A DNA stretch of 64,000 bases from an uncultured Oscillospiraceae bacterium (GCA_910578735.1 CAJTSQ010000010.1:1-64000), one strand, 5' to 3'. Numbered from the stretch's first letter, positions 1 to 8,651 are shown. The notes: generated from the sequence alone by a model not told the origin. Numbers and translations: made by a program.

Positions 1-30
1 TTGTTACAAAAAGTATACTTTTCGTAACAA
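1..30. repeat. Near-perfect 30-bp palindrome, candidate recombinase site
   Basis: The first 30 bases form two 15-base half-sites that are reverse complements except at one position. The outer arms are TTGTTAC and GTAACAA and the centre is GTATAC, so the dyad axis falls on a TA dinucleotide. It lies just beyond the 3' end and terminator of a serine recombinase gene. Serine resolvases and invertases cut at roughly 26-30 bp imperfect palindromes with a two-base centre, so a crossover site is a reasonable inference. It could instead be a regulator-binding site for a gene lying left of the window. Confidence 0.45.
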
Positions 31-75
31 AAAACAGGAAAGACCGGCACAGGCCTGACGGGGTCTGTACCGGTC
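31..75 (-). terminator. Terminator of the serine recombinase gene
   Basis: Read on the minus strand, an 11-bp stem with one mismatch (GACCGGTACAG pairing with CTGTGCCGGTC) is followed by a T-rich tract. It lies directly downstream of the recombinase stop codon. Confidence 0.6.
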
Positions 76-84
76 CTTTGGTTT

Positions 85-684
85 TCACCCCTCCGCGCAC
101 TCCTTTGCCCTGCGCAGGAAGGTCTGATAGGAGATGCCCAGCTCCTGGGCGGCAGCCCGGGAGGAGATTTCCCCCTGCCGCCACAGCCGGGCCAGATGAT
201 CAAAGCGGTCGGGCAGAGTCTTGCGCCCCCGGCCGAACTGCACCCCCCGGGCCAGGGCGGCGGCGATGCCCTCCGCCTGGCGCTGGCGGATGTTTTCCCG
301 CTCCGTCTCCGCCACATAACTCAGCAGCTGCAGCACAATGTCCGCAATCAGCGTGCCCGTCAGATCCCGGCCCTGCCGGGTGTCCAGCAGGGGCATGTCC
401 AGCACCACAATGGCGATCTCCCGCTTCTTGGTCAGCAGCTGCCACTGCTCCAGAATCTCCTGGTAATTCCGCCCCAGCCGGTCGATGCTCTTGACAACCA
501 GCACATCCCCCCGCCGCAGCTGCCGCAGCAGTCCCTTGTACCGGGGCCGGTTGAAGTCCCGGCCCGACTGCTTCTCTACCACAATGTTTTTTTCCTCCAC
601 CCCAAACTGGCGCATGGCAATCATCTGCCGGCTCTCGTTCTGCTCCTGGGCGGATACCCGCACATAGCCGTAGGTCTGATTCAT
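85..684 (-). CDS. Serine recombinase (resolvase/invertase family)
   Basis: This 199-residue protein is a small serine site-specific recombinase. The N-terminal resolvase domain (about residues 3-140) has the nucleophile Ser11 in YVRVSAQEQN and the active-site arginines Arg9, Arg69 and Arg72 (SIDRLGRNY). Residues about 150-195 form a Hin-like helix-turn-helix (SSRAAAQELGISYQTFLRRA) that would bind the site. The length is normal for resolvases and DNA invertases. The start is supported by GGAGGAG 8 bases upstream. No transposase lies next to it, so it is either a resolvase left by a mobile element or an invertase acting on a nearby site. The palindrome at 1-30 is a candidate target. The family call is firm; the biological role is not. 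Confidence 0.9.
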   Translation of the reverse strand: MNQTYGYVRVSAQEQNESRQMIAMRQFGVEEKNIVVEKQSGRDFNRPRYKGLLRQLRRGDVLVVKSIDRLGRNYQEILEQWQLLTKKREIAIVVLDMPLLDTRQGRDLTGTLIADIVLQLLSYVAETERENIRQRQAEGIAAALARGVQFGRGRKTLPDRFDHLARLWRQGEISSRAAAQELGISYQTFLRRAKECAEG

Positions 685-749
685 AGTCCGACTCCTCCCT
701 GTGATCCGTGAGATAGTCCCATTTTACCGGAAATCGGACCGGATTCGAC

Positions 750-785
750 AAAAACCCCCCGGTTTTACAAACCGGGGGGTTTTTC
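750..785 (-). terminator. Terminator between pta and the recombinase
   Basis: A GC-rich stem of CCCCCCGGTTT paired with AAACCGGGGGG is flanked by A and T runs, so it could act in both directions. It lies immediately after the pta stop codon and ends that transcript before the recombinase gene. Confidence 0.8.
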
Positions 786-794
786 GGGGACGGT

Positions 795-1769
795 TCAGGC
801 CAGAGCGGCTGTGATGATGGCCATGGAGTAGACCTCCTGGGCGTTGCAGCCCCGGCTGAGGTCGTTGATGGGGGCGTTCAGGCCCAGCAGGATGGGGCCG
901 TAGGCCTCGAAGGAGCCCAGGCGCTGGGCGATCTTGTAGCCGATGTTGCCGGCGCTGATGTCGGGGAAGATAAAGGTGTTGGCGTAGCCGGCCACCTTGG
1001 AGCCGGGGCACTTGGTCTCCGCTACCCGGGGAGCCACGGCGGCATCGAACTGCAGCTCGCCCTCGATGGGCACGTTGGGCATGGCCAGCTTGGCCTTGTC
1101 CGCGGCGTTGCGCATCTTGTCCACAACAGGCCCCTTGCCGGAGCCCAGGGTGGAGTAGCTGAGGAAGGCCACCTTGGGGTCTATGCCGAAGATTTTGGCG
1201 CACTCCACGGTCTCAGAGGCGATCTCTACCAGCTCATCCTCGGTGGGATCGATGTTGATGGCGCAGTCGGCCATGGCCAGCACCTGGTTGCCGCCGGTGG
1301 CGTAGGGCCGGACCAGGATGAAGCAGGAGGACACGATGGAGTTGCCCGGCTTGGTCTTCACCAGCTGAAGGGCGGGGCGGACGGTGTCGGCGGTGGAGTA
1401 GGTAGCGCCGCCCAGCAGGGCGTCGGCTATCCCCATGGCCACCAGCATGGTGCCGAAGTAGTTGCCCTTCTTCAGCATGGCGCGGCACTCGTCGGCGGTC
1501 ATCTTGCCCTTGCGCAGCTCCACCATACGCGTCACCATGGCCTCCATATCCTCATAGGTCTCCGGGTCGATAATGGTGGCGCCCCGGATGTTGAAGCCGG
1601 CTTCCTCGGCGGCGGCGAAAATCTCGGCCTCATTGCCGATAAGAATGGGGGTAAGGAAGGTGCCGGACAGCAGGCGGGCGGAGGCCTCCAGGATGCGGGG
1701 GTCGGTGCCCTCGGTAAAGACGATCTTGCGGGGATGTGCCTTCAGAATCTCAATCAGCTTTTTGAACAT
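795..1769 (-). CDS. pta: Phosphate acetyltransferase
   Basis: The 324-residue protein converts acetyl-CoA and phosphate to acetyl phosphate in the cytoplasm. With acetate kinase this is the main ATP-yielding acetate route of fermenters. The whole length matches the single-domain Pta/Ptb fold, with blocks such as RKIVFTEGTDPRILEA near the N-terminus and GNSIVSSCFIL and GNIGYKIAQRLG toward the end. The start at MFKKLIEIL was chosen because GGAGG lies 9 bases upstream; an in-frame ATG 21 bases earlier would sit almost on that ribosome binding site. No ackA is next to it. A second, unrelated phosphotransacylase (PduL) is encoded in the microcompartment operon, so this enzyme serves the general pool. 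Confidence 0.95.
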   Translation of the reverse strand: MFKKLIEILKAHPRKIVFTEGTDPRILEASARLLSGTFLTPILIGNEAEIFAAAEEAGFNIRGATIIDPETYEDMEAMVTRMVELRKGKMTADECRAMLKKGNYFGTMLVAMGIADALLGGATYSTADTVRPALQLVKTKPGNSIVSSCFILVRPYATGGNQVLAMADCAINIDPTEDELVEIASETVECAKIFGIDPKVAFLSYSTLGSGKGPVVDKMRNAADKAKLAMPNVPIEGELQFDAAVAPRVAETKCPGSKVAGYANTFIFPDISAGNIGYKIAQRLGSFEAYGPILLGLNAPINDLSRGCNAQEVYSMAIITAALA

Positions 1770-1826
1770 GGGAACATTCCTCCAAATCAAAGATGGGCGG
1801 GATAACTCGCCGGGTTTCCAAGAAAT

Positions 1827-1855
1827 ATGGTAGCATTTTCCCGAAAAAAAAGCAA
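1827..1855 (-). promoter_or_regulatory. Predicted pta promoter
   Basis: On the minus strand TTGCTT is followed after 17 bases by TACCAT, about 60 bases upstream of the pta start. The -10 match is only partial. Confidence 0.35.
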
Positions 1856-1920
1856 GGGCGCAGATTTAGTTTTCTCCGCCGGCAGCAAGAAAAATTCCAG
1901 GATTTTTTTCATTTCCCTCT

Positions 1921-1948
1921 TTACGACAGATATTGCATCAGTTATACT
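1921..1948 (+). promoter_or_regulatory. Predicted promoter of the 2031 XRE regulator
   Basis: TTACGA is followed after 16 bases by TATACT, about 80 bases upstream of the GTG start of the regulator. Confidence 0.4.
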
Positions 1949-2030
1949 ATTACAAAATGTATTGCGGCAAATCGGGACAGGGCCGGCCTTGGCCGGCGGT
2001 CCCTGATATTTTGACTTGAGGTGAAACACA

Positions 2031-2747
2031 GTGAAGGAAGCAAATGCGGAATTTCCGCGTACACTGTCCCTGCTGCGGCAGGAGAAGGGGGTGAGCCAAC
2101 GGGCGGCGGCGGCGGAGCTGGGAATTTCTCAGGCCCTTCTCAGCCACTATGAGAACGGCGTGCGGGAGCCCGGCCTGCCCTTCGTGGTCAAGGCCTGCGA
2201 CTACTACGGGGTATCTGCCGACTTTCTCCTGGGCCGCACCCTCAGCCGGGACGGCACCACCATCAGCCCGGAGGAGCTCTACGACATCAGCGATGAGAAG
2301 AACAACTCCCTGAAGGGGGGCGTGCTGGCCCTGCTGAGCAAAAAGCTGCTGGTCAACTCCATCGGTGTGCTCTTCGGCCTGCTGGGCAAAACGGGTTCAC
2401 GGGAGGCCATCCAGGCCGCCGCCGGCTACCTGTCTACCGCGGTGTATACCGTGTACCGCCGGCTCTACGACGCCAATCCGGACAACAACCCGGACTTTTT
2501 CTCCGTTCCGCCCCGGCACTTCCAGGCCGGCCTGCACGAGGCCGACATGAAGTGCTGCGAGGCGGAGCTGGCCGACGCTCTGGCCGCCCACGCCAAGGCC
2601 AAAGGCCCCTGGCCAGACATGACCAACGACGCCCTGGCCCGGGATTACCCGGTGCTGTACCAGTCCATCCTTCAGGTGGTCCACAACACCGGCGAGCGGG
2701 TCACCGCCATCAGCGCCAGCCGGAAGGCAAAACAGGAAAAGAAATAA
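2031..2747 (+). CDS. XRE-family helix-turn-helix regulator
   Basis: This 238-residue protein carries an N-terminal Cro/C1-type helix-turn-helix at about residues 10-65 (KGVSQRAAAAELGISQALLSHYENG, then YYGVSADFLLGRT). The remaining 170 residues form a mostly helical region I do not recognise, possibly for dimerisation or signal sensing. The GTG start has TTGAGGTG upstream at normal spacing. It is transcribed divergently from pta and stands alone, with a repeat element after it. Its targets cannot be read from the sequence. The DNA-binding call is secure; the regulon is unknown. Confidence 0.85.
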   Translation: MKEANAEFPRTLSLLRQEKGVSQRAAAAELGISQALLSHYENGVREPGLPFVVKACDYYGVSADFLLGRTLSRDGTTISPEELYDISDEKNNSLKGGVLALLSKKLLVNSIGVLFGLLGKTGSREAIQAAAGYLSTAVYTVYRRLYDANPDNNPDFFSVPPRHFQAGLHEADMKCCEAELADALAAHAKAKGPWPDMTNDALARDYPVLYQSILQVVHNTGERVTAISASRKAKQEKK

Positions 2748-2765
2748 CGTCCAGGAGCGCGCAAA

Positions 2766-2882
2766 AAGCCTCCCCCTTTATGGGGGAGGTGGCTGGTCGG
2801 AGGCCAGACGGAGGGGGTGCGGGAGACGGTTCCCCCCTCAGTCACGCTTCGCGTGACAGCTCCCCCACAAGGGGGAGCCTTG
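2766..2882. repeat. Palindromic intergenic repeat element
   Basis: The element is bounded by inverted ends (AGCCTCCCCC on the left, GGGGGAGCCT on the right). It contains two stem-loops, one of CCTCCCCC with GGGGGAGG at the left and one of AGTCACGC with GCGTGAC at the right followed by a second CTCCCCC/GGGGGAG stem. This layout is typical of dispersed REP/MITE-like elements that I recall from Ruminococcaceae-type genomes. It encodes no protein and separates the XRE gene from a low-GC orphan gene. Confidence 0.6.
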
Positions 2883-2916
2883 CCCTGCGGGGGACGGAAG
2901 GAACAGGAGAAGGAAT

Positions 2917-3405
2917 ATGGAGAAGCTGATACTGGAGCCGGTCAAGGTCCCTTGGAAGCTGTCGGCATCGGATGAAATAGAGATATTTCGTTCTGACAGC
3001 GGCGCTGTGGAGCTGCTCCTTATTGCGGATTTAATAAACGATCACTCTAAAAAACCGAACATAGACGTATATGACGCTATCAATATTGTTCAGATATGTC
3101 TGAGGTTTCGTTGTGTCCAGTATTTTGAGTTTTCCAAACCGAGGATGAAACAGTTCGAGCTGGACCCGCAGAAATATAAGCTCCCAAAAATAGACTTCGG
3201 TGACAGGGACCGGTTTTTCAGAACATGGTTTTCCGAGCAGGCCTGTCCTTGCCCCAATATGTTTCATGTCAGAAATTCAGACGTGAAAGGACGGCTGAAT
3301 ATTGCGGATGACGCAATGTCCCATTGGCTGCTGGCCGGACACGATGAGCTTGTCAATGTGATTGCAGAGTCGTTCAGTTGGAATGTAGTGGAATATCTAC
3401 AGTAA
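2917..3405 (+). CDS. Hypothetical protein, lower GC than neighbours
   Basis: The 162-residue product has no motif I recognise. It is soluble in appearance, without a signal peptide or membrane segment, and has two Cys residues close together (SEQACPCPNMF, about residues 107-115). The reading frame is supported by GGAGAAGG upstream of the ATG and by codon use that differs from the frameshifted alternatives. Its base composition is clearly poorer in GC than lepA just 30 bases downstream. Together with the repeat element on its 5' side this suggests acquisition by transfer. It could be an orphan immunity-type protein, but nothing visible proves that. Confidence 0.6.
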   Translation: MEKLILEPVKVPWKLSASDEIEIFRSDSGAVELLLIADLINDHSKKPNIDVYDAINIVQICLRFRCVQYFEFSKPRMKQFELDPQKYKLPKIDFGDRDRFFRTWFSEQACPCPNMFHVRNSDVKGRLNIADDAMSHWLLAGHDELVNVIAESFSWNVVEYLQ

Positions 3406-3435
3406 AACGGAATCATATCCCAAGGAGGGTCATCT

Positions 3436-5244
3436 ATGACCGACCAAAGTAAAATCAGAAATTTTTCCATTATCGCCCACATCGACCACGGCAAGTCCAC
3501 CCTGTCCGACCGTTTGATTGAGCTGTGCGGGGCGGTGGAGCAGCGGCAGATGGAATCTCAGCTGCTGGACAACATGGACCTGGAGAAGGAGCGGGGCATC
3601 ACCATCAAGGCCCGGGCCGTCCGGCTGGACTACAAGGCGGAGGACGGCGAGACCTACCACCTGAACCTCATCGACACCCCGGGGCACGTGGACTTTAACT
3701 ACGAGGTGTCCCGCTCGCTGGCAGCCTGCGAGGGGGCGGTGCTCATTGTGGACGCGTCCCAGGGCATCGAGGCCCAGACCCTGGCCAACACCTACCTGGC
3801 CATGGAGCACGACCTGGAGATTCTGCCTGTGGTGAACAAGATTGACCTGCCCGCCGCCGACCCGGCCCGGGTGAAGGAGGAGATCGAGAACGTCCTGGCC
3901 CTCCCCGCCCTGGACGCCCCGGAAATTTCCGCCAAGCAGGGGGTCAACATCCCCGCCGTGCTGGAGGACATCGTTCAAAATATCCCCGCCCCCGAGGGGG
4001 ACCCCGCCGCCCCCCTGAAAGCCCTCATTTTTGACAGCCAGTACGACCCCTACGTGGGGGTGATCGTCTATTTCCGGGTTATGGAGGGGACCCTGAAAAA
4101 GGGGATGAACGTGAAGATGATGGCCTCCGGGGCCCAGTATGCGGTGTTGGACTGCGGCTATTTAAAACCCCTGGGGATGGAGTCCGCGCCCGAGCTGACC
4201 GCCGGGGAGGTGGGCTGGTTCACCGCCTCCATCAAGAATGTGAAGGACACCAGCGTGGGCGACACCATCACCGGCGCGGACGCCCCGGCGGCTGAAGCTC
4301 TGCCCGGCTACCGCCCCGCTCAGGCCATGGTCTACTGCGGCATCTACACCGAAGACGGGAGCAAATACCCCGACCTGCGGGACGCCCTGGAGAAGCTCCA
4401 GCTCAACGACGCCTCTCTGTCCTTCGAGCCCGAGTCCTCGGTGGCGCTGGGCTTCGGGTTCCGGTGCGGCTTTTTGGGGATGCTCCATATGGAGATTATC
4501 CAGGAGCGGCTGGAGCGGGAGTTTGACCTGGACCTGGTGACTACATTACCCTCCGTAATCTATGAGGTTACAAAAACGGACGGTACTGTGGTCCGGGTGG
4601 ACAACCCCCACAACTACCCCGACCCCGGAGCGATTTCCGAAGCCCGGGAGCCCTACGCCAAGGTGTCCATCATCTCCCCCCCCGACTATGTGGGCAACAT
4701 CATGCCCATGTGTCAGGAGCGGCGGGGCGTGTTCAAGGACATGCAGTATTTGGACACCAACCTGGTGGAGCTGCACTACTCCATGCCCATCGGGGAGATC
4801 ATCTACGACTTCTTCGACGCCCTGAAGGCCCGCACCAAGGGGTACGCCTCCCTGGATTACGAGCTGGAGGGTTATGAGAGAAGCGACCTGGTGAAGGTGG
4901 ACCTGCTGCTCAACGGGGACCAGGTGGACGCCCTCAGCTTCATCGTCCACCGGGAGAAGGCCTACGGCCGGGCCCGGCGCATCTGTGAGAAGCTGAAGGA
5001 GAACATCCCCCGCCAGCTCTTTGAGGTCCCCGTTCAGGCGGCCATTGGAGGCAAGATCATCGCCCGGGAGACGGTGAAGGCCATGCGCAAGGACGTGCTG
5101 GCCAAGTGCTACGGCGGCGACATCACCCGAAAGAAGAAGCTGCTGGAGAAGCAGAAGGAGGGCAAGAAGAAGATGCGCACCCTGGGCACCGTCCAGCTGC
5201 CCACCGAGGCCTTTATGGCGGTTTTGAAATTGGATGAGGAATAA
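3436..5244 (+). CDS. lepA: Elongation factor 4 (LepA)
   Basis: This 602-residue translational GTPase back-translocates stalled ribosomes. The GTPase domain shows the P-loop in AHIDHGKST near residue 17, the switch II motif DTPGHVDF near residue 82 and NKID near residue 135. EF-G-like domains follow, and the lysine-rich LepA C-terminal domain is present (RKKKLLEKQKEGKKKMRTLG). Length matches the family. AAGGAGGG precedes the ATG. It is followed by a terminator, so it is probably expressed alone or with the small upstream gene. Confidence 0.97.
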   Translation: MTDQSKIRNFSIIAHIDHGKSTLSDRLIELCGAVEQRQMESQLLDNMDLEKERGITIKARAVRLDYKAEDGETYHLNLIDTPGHVDFNYEVSRSLAACEGAVLIVDASQGIEAQTLANTYLAMEHDLEILPVVNKIDLPAADPARVKEEIENVLALPALDAPEISAKQGVNIPAVLEDIVQNIPAPEGDPAAPLKALIFDSQYDPYVGVIVYFRVMEGTLKKGMNVKMMASGAQYAVLDCGYLKPLGMESAPELTAGEVGWFTASIKNVKDTSVGDTITGADAPAAEALPGYRPAQAMVYCGIYTEDGSKYPDLRDALEKLQLNDASLSFEPESSVALGFGFRCGFLGMLHMEIIQERLEREFDLDLVTTLPSVIYEVTKTDGTVVRVDNPHNYPDPGAISEAREPYAKVSIISPPDYVGNIMPMCQERRGVFKDMQYLDTNLVELHYSMPIGEIIYDFFDALKARTKGYASLDYELEGYERSDLVKVDLLLNGDQVDALSFIVHREKAYGRARRICEKLKENIPRQLFEVPVQAAIGGKIIARETVKAMRKDVLAKCYGGDITRKKKLLEKQKEGKKKMRTLGTVQLPTEAFMAVLKLDEE

Positions 5245-5251
5245 GAAAAAA

Positions 5252-5281
5252 GGGGAGCCGGTTTTATGAATCGGCTCCCCT
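5252..5281 (+). terminator. Terminator after lepA
   Basis: A GGGGAGCCG/CGGCTCCCC stem with a 10-base loop follows the lepA stop codon. The downstream T-tract is interrupted, so strength is uncertain. Confidence 0.6.
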
Positions 5282-5334
5282 GCGCATATTTTACCGGCCT
5301 GTCCCATACCATGTAGGGAGAGGGGGCGGCGTAA

Positions 5335-6381
5335 TTGGTGCGAGGGGACAAGGAGCGGGCCGGGAGGGCCCGCATGGTGGTGAGTACTGCGCTGGTTTTG
5401 ACGGCGATTTTATTTTTCCTGCCCGTTTTGGTGCTCCGGGGAGAGCCGGTCTATCAGCGGGAGGAGGGCGGAGAGCTGCCCGGCGGGGAGAGCGTTCTGC
5501 CCATCAGCCCCATTTCCTCCGCAGCGCCCGCCGGAACCCGTGACAGGGGGCGGGCGGTCCGCCTGCTCACCAAGGAGGGGACAGTGGAGGAGCTGACCAT
5601 GGAGGAGTATCTGTGGGGAGTTGTGGCGGCGGAGATGCCCGCCTCCTTTGAGGAGGAGGCCCTGAAGGCCCAGGCCTGCGCCGCCCGAACCTACACCGCC
5701 GTCCTGCAAAACGGCACCAGGCACCCGGAGGCCGACATCTGCGGCGACAGCAGCTGCTGTCAGGCCTACGTCACGCGCTCAGCCGCCGAGGCCCGCTGGG
5801 GGCTGAACGCCCGGGAGTACAGGGAGAAAATCGACCGGGCGGTGACCCAGACAGACGGGCTGGGCGTCCTCTATGAGGGCAAGCCCATCCAGGCCCTGTT
5901 TTTCTCCTCCGCCGCCGGGAAGACGGTGGATGCGGTGGAGGTGTGGGGCAATCCGGTGGCCTACCTGAAGAGTGTGGACAGCCCCGAGGGGGAGGAGGTG
6001 CCCAACTACCGGACCCAGACTGTCCTGAGTCCGGAGGAGGTAAAGGCCCTCGTCCTGGAGGCCTACCCCGGAGCGGACCTGACCGGCGCCCCCTCCAGCT
6101 GGTTTGGAGAGGCCAGCCGCAACGAGGGGGGCGGGGTGATCTCCGTGCCATTGGGAGGCGTTACTCTCACCGGAGGGCAGGTTCGTTCCCTGTTCTCCCT
6201 GCGCTCCGCCAGTTTCACTGTGGCCTGGGACGGCAGCCAGTTCACCTTCGATGTGACCGGCTATGGCCACGGGGTGGGGATGAGCCAGTACGGGGCCAAC
6301 ACCATGGCAAAAAACGGCAGCTCCTTTCGGGATATCCTCACCTGGTACTACACCGGGGCGGAAGTTGGAGAGCTGTGGTAG
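5335..6381 (+). CDS. spoIID: Stage II sporulation protein D
   Basis: SpoIID is a membrane-anchored lytic transglycosylase that works with SpoIIP and SpoIIM during engulfment of the forespore. The 348-residue product has one N-terminal membrane segment (about residues 14-34). The SpoIID/LytB domain begins with EEYLWGVVAAEMPASFEEEALKAQA and ends with GYGHGVGMSQYGA. The glutamate in AAEMPASF corresponds to the catalytic acid region of the family. The TTG start at this position follows a purine-rich AGGGAGAGGGGG; a GTG one codon later is equally possible. Its presence indicates an endospore former. No spoIIQ or sigma factor gene is adjacent. Confidence 0.93.
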   Translation: MVRGDKERAGRARMVVSTALVLTAILFFLPVLVLRGEPVYQREEGGELPGGESVLPISPISSAAPAGTRDRGRAVRLLTKEGTVEELTMEEYLWGVVAAEMPASFEEEALKAQACAARTYTAVLQNGTRHPEADICGDSSCCQAYVTRSAAEARWGLNAREYREKIDRAVTQTDGLGVLYEGKPIQALFFSSAAGKTVDAVEVWGNPVAYLKSVDSPEGEEVPNYRTQTVLSPEEVKALVLEAYPGADLTGAPSSWFGEASRNEGGGVISVPLGGVTLTGGQVRSLFSLRSASFTVAWDGSQFTFDVTGYGHGVGMSQYGANTMAKNGSSFRDILTWYYTGAEVGELW

Positions 6382-6407
6382 GGGCGGCCTTTGGCCGTCC
6401 TTTTTTT
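6382..6407 (+). terminator. Terminator after spoIID
   Basis: A CGGCC/GGCCG hairpin with a three-base loop is followed by seven T residues. Confidence 0.75.
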
Positions 6408-6459
6408 CCGCTCTGGAATAAAATTTCAAAAAACCCTCCATTTCAAATGTGAATAATTC

Positions 6460-6488
6460 TTGACAGAAAAGCTCTTTGCCTTTACAAT
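6460..6488 (+). promoter_or_regulatory. Strong housekeeping promoter of rny
   Basis: TTGACA and TACAAT are separated by exactly 17 bases. The start point would lie near 6495, giving rny an untranslated leader of about 180 bases. That leader contains GC-rich dyads (for example CCGCGG around 6625-6643), but I recognise no named RNA in it. Confidence 0.75.
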
Positions 6489-6674
6489 GCTAAGTGGACA
6501 AATATGAAAAACCTGTGGGGATGTTTTTCAGTTGCCGCAGGGGAGGCAGGCAGCCCGCCTGTCCGGCTCCTTGCGGCCTTTTACTGCAAGCCTGTGCCGG
6601 GATACATGCCCGCCGGCAGGCACCGCGGCGGTCCGCCGCGGCCACGAAAAAATTTGGAGGTGTAACAAGACCTA

Positions 6675-8228
6675 ATGGACCCAATTTTAGCAGTCATCGG
6701 CATAATCGCTGCGCTGGTGATCGGAGCTTTCGGCGGCGCCCTGTTCGGCTGGAACCGGCGGAAGGCCACGGCGGAGCGGGAGATCAAGTCCGCCGAGGAC
6801 GAGGCCACCCGCATTGTCAACGAGGCCTATAAGAGCGCTGAGAGCAAAAAGCGTGAGGCACTGGTAGAGGCCAAGGAGGAGATTCTCAAGGCCAAGAACG
6901 AGCACGAGAAAGAGGTTAAAGACCGTCGTTCCGAGCTCCAGCGCCAGGAGAACCGCCTGCAGCAGAAGGAGGAGAACCTGGACCGCAAGATGGAGAACAT
7001 CGAGCGGAAGGAGGAACAGCTGTCTGCCAGGCTGGCCAAGCTGGACGCCACCCAGGCCGAGGCCGAGGCCCTGAAGCAGAAGCAGGTGGACGAGCTGGAG
7101 CGTATCTCCGGCTACACTGCAGAGGAGGCCAAGAACTATCTGCTCAAGCAGCTGGAGGAGGACGTGATCCACGAGTCGGCCATGAAGATCAAAGAGATCG
7201 AGGCCCGGTACAAGGATGAGGCGGACACCAAGGCCCGGGAAATTCTCTCCCTGGCCATCCAGCGCTGCGCCGCCGACCATGTGGCGGAAGCCACTGTCTC
7301 TGTAGTTCCGCTGCCCAATGACGACATGAAGGGCCGCATCATCGGCCGGGAGGGCCGGAATATCCGCACCCTGGAGACCCTTACCGGGGTGGACCTGATT
7401 ATCGACGATACCCCTGAGGCCATCACTGTCTCCTGCTTCGACCCCGTCCGCCGGGAGATCGCCCGGCTGGCCCTGGAGAAGCTGATCTTGGATGGCCGTA
7501 TCCATCCCGCCCGCATTGAGGAGATGGTGGAGAAGGCCAAGCGGGAGGTGGACATGGTCATCAAGGCCGAGGGCGAGCGGGCCATCTTTGAGACCAACGT
7601 CCACGGCCTGCATCCCGAGCTGGTCAAGCTGCTGGGCCGGATGCGCTACCGCACCAGCTACGGGCAGAACGTGCTCAACCACTCCATCGAGGTGTCCCAC
7701 CTGGCGGGGCTGCTGGCGGCCGAGATCGGCGCCAACGTCACCGAGGCCAAGCGGGCCGGGCTGCTCCACGACCTGGGCAAGTCCATCGACCACGAGGTGG
7801 AGGGCTCCCATGTACAGATCGGCGTGGAGCTGGCCCGGAAGTACCGGGAGAGCGAGAACATCATCCACGCCATCCACGCCCACCACAACGATGTGGAGCC
7901 CAGGACGGTGGTGGCCTGCCTGGTACAGGCGGCCGACGCCATCTCCGCCGCCCGCCCCGGCGCCCGGCGGGAGAATTTGGAGAACTATATCAAGCGGCTG
8001 GAGACCCTGGAGGAGATTACTTCCTCCTTCAACGGGGTGGAGAAGTCCTTCGCCATCCAGGCCGGCCGCGAGGTGCGCATCATGATTAAGCCCGAGGTTA
8101 TCAGCGAGGACCAGATGGTCCTCCTGGCCCGTGAGATCGCCAAGAAGATCGAGGACGAGCTGGAGTACCCCGGCCAGATCAAGGTCCACCTTCTGCGGGA
8201 GACCAAGGCCATTGAATACGCCAAATAG
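6675..8228 (+). CDS. rny: Ribonuclease Y
   Basis: RNase Y is the membrane-bound endoribonuclease that starts mRNA decay in Firmicutes. The 517-residue protein has an N-terminal membrane helix (residues about 3-24), then a long charged coiled coil (about 30-190). A KH RNA-binding domain follows with GRIIGREGRNIRTLE near residue 219. The HD phosphohydrolase domain has the metal-binding LLHDLGKSIDHE near residue 362. Architecture and length match the family. GGAGGTG precedes the ATG, and a strong terminator follows, so it is a single-gene transcript. Confidence 0.97.
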   Translation: MDPILAVIGIIAALVIGAFGGALFGWNRRKATAEREIKSAEDEATRIVNEAYKSAESKKREALVEAKEEILKAKNEHEKEVKDRRSELQRQENRLQQKEENLDRKMENIERKEEQLSARLAKLDATQAEAEALKQKQVDELERISGYTAEEAKNYLLKQLEEDVIHESAMKIKEIEARYKDEADTKAREILSLAIQRCAADHVAEATVSVVPLPNDDMKGRIIGREGRNIRTLETLTGVDLIIDDTPEAITVSCFDPVRREIARLALEKLILDGRIHPARIEEMVEKAKREVDMVIKAEGERAIFETNVHGLHPELVKLLGRMRYRTSYGQNVLNHSIEVSHLAGLLAAEIGANVTEAKRAGLLHDLGKSIDHEVEGSHVQIGVELARKYRESENIIHAIHAHHNDVEPRTVVACLVQAADAISAARPGARRENLENYIKRLETLEEITSSFNGVEKSFAIQAGREVRIMIKPEVISEDQMVLLAREIAKKIEDELEYPGQIKVHLLRETKAIEYAK

Positions 8229-8236
8229 ACAAAATA

Positions 8237-8274
8237 AAACCCCGGAACGCCCCCCAAGCGTTCCGGGGTTTTTT
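8237..8274 (+). terminator. Terminator after rny
   Basis: A long stem (AAACCCCGGAACGC with GCGTTCCGGGGTTT) is followed by T residues. Confidence 0.85.
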
Positions 8275-8318
8275 CGGGAATGGTTTGTCATCCGCCCGCT
8301 TTTAAGGGGGGCTTTTGC

Positions 8319-8651
8319 CTATTCCCGCTGATTCTGCTTCTGAAAAAACTGCACCTGATTATGGACGGCCTCCTGCTGGTCGCGGTACAGGGTGCGGAAT
8401 GTCTCCATAAATCGGCGCTCCGCTTCGTTCAGTCGTATTGGCGGGATAGGTTCGTCACTAAGACCGACTAGGTAATCCATACTTAGGCCGGTGCGCTTTG
8501 CAAACTTTACAAGTACATCCACAGATATCGTACTTCGCCCTGTTAAATAATTGCTCAATACCGCCTCTGTCACATGAAATTCCTTTGCCAAAACTTTTTG
8601 GCGAATATCATGGTCAGTAATCCACTCTTTCATTCTGGCCTCGTAGGTCAT
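8319..8651 (-). CDS. XRE-family regulator
   Basis: A 110-residue protein with a Cro/C1-type helix-turn-helix at about residues 15-70 (RQKVLAKEFHVTEAVLSNYLTGRSTIS, then TGLSMDYLVGLSDEP). A short helical tail follows (ERRFMETFRTLYRDQQEAVHNQVQFF). I chose the start at MTYEARMKEW because GAGGTG lies 8 bases before it; the longer open frame adds an unlikely hydrophobic leader. The 130 bases upstream are very AT-rich and carry a 12-base direct repeat that may be its operator. The HTH call is firm; the target is unknown. Confidence 0.85.
   Translation of the reverse strand: MTYEARMKEWITDHDIRQKVLAKEFHVTEAVLSNYLTGRSTISVDVLVKFAKRTGLSMDYLVGLSDEPIPPIRLNEAERRFMETFRTLYRDQQEAVHNQVQFFQKQNQRE

Noticed and set aside
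2552..2929. A 125-codon frame bridging the XRE gene and the low-GC gene
   Set aside because: It is a frameshifted read of the XRE gene running through the palindromic repeat, without a start signal.
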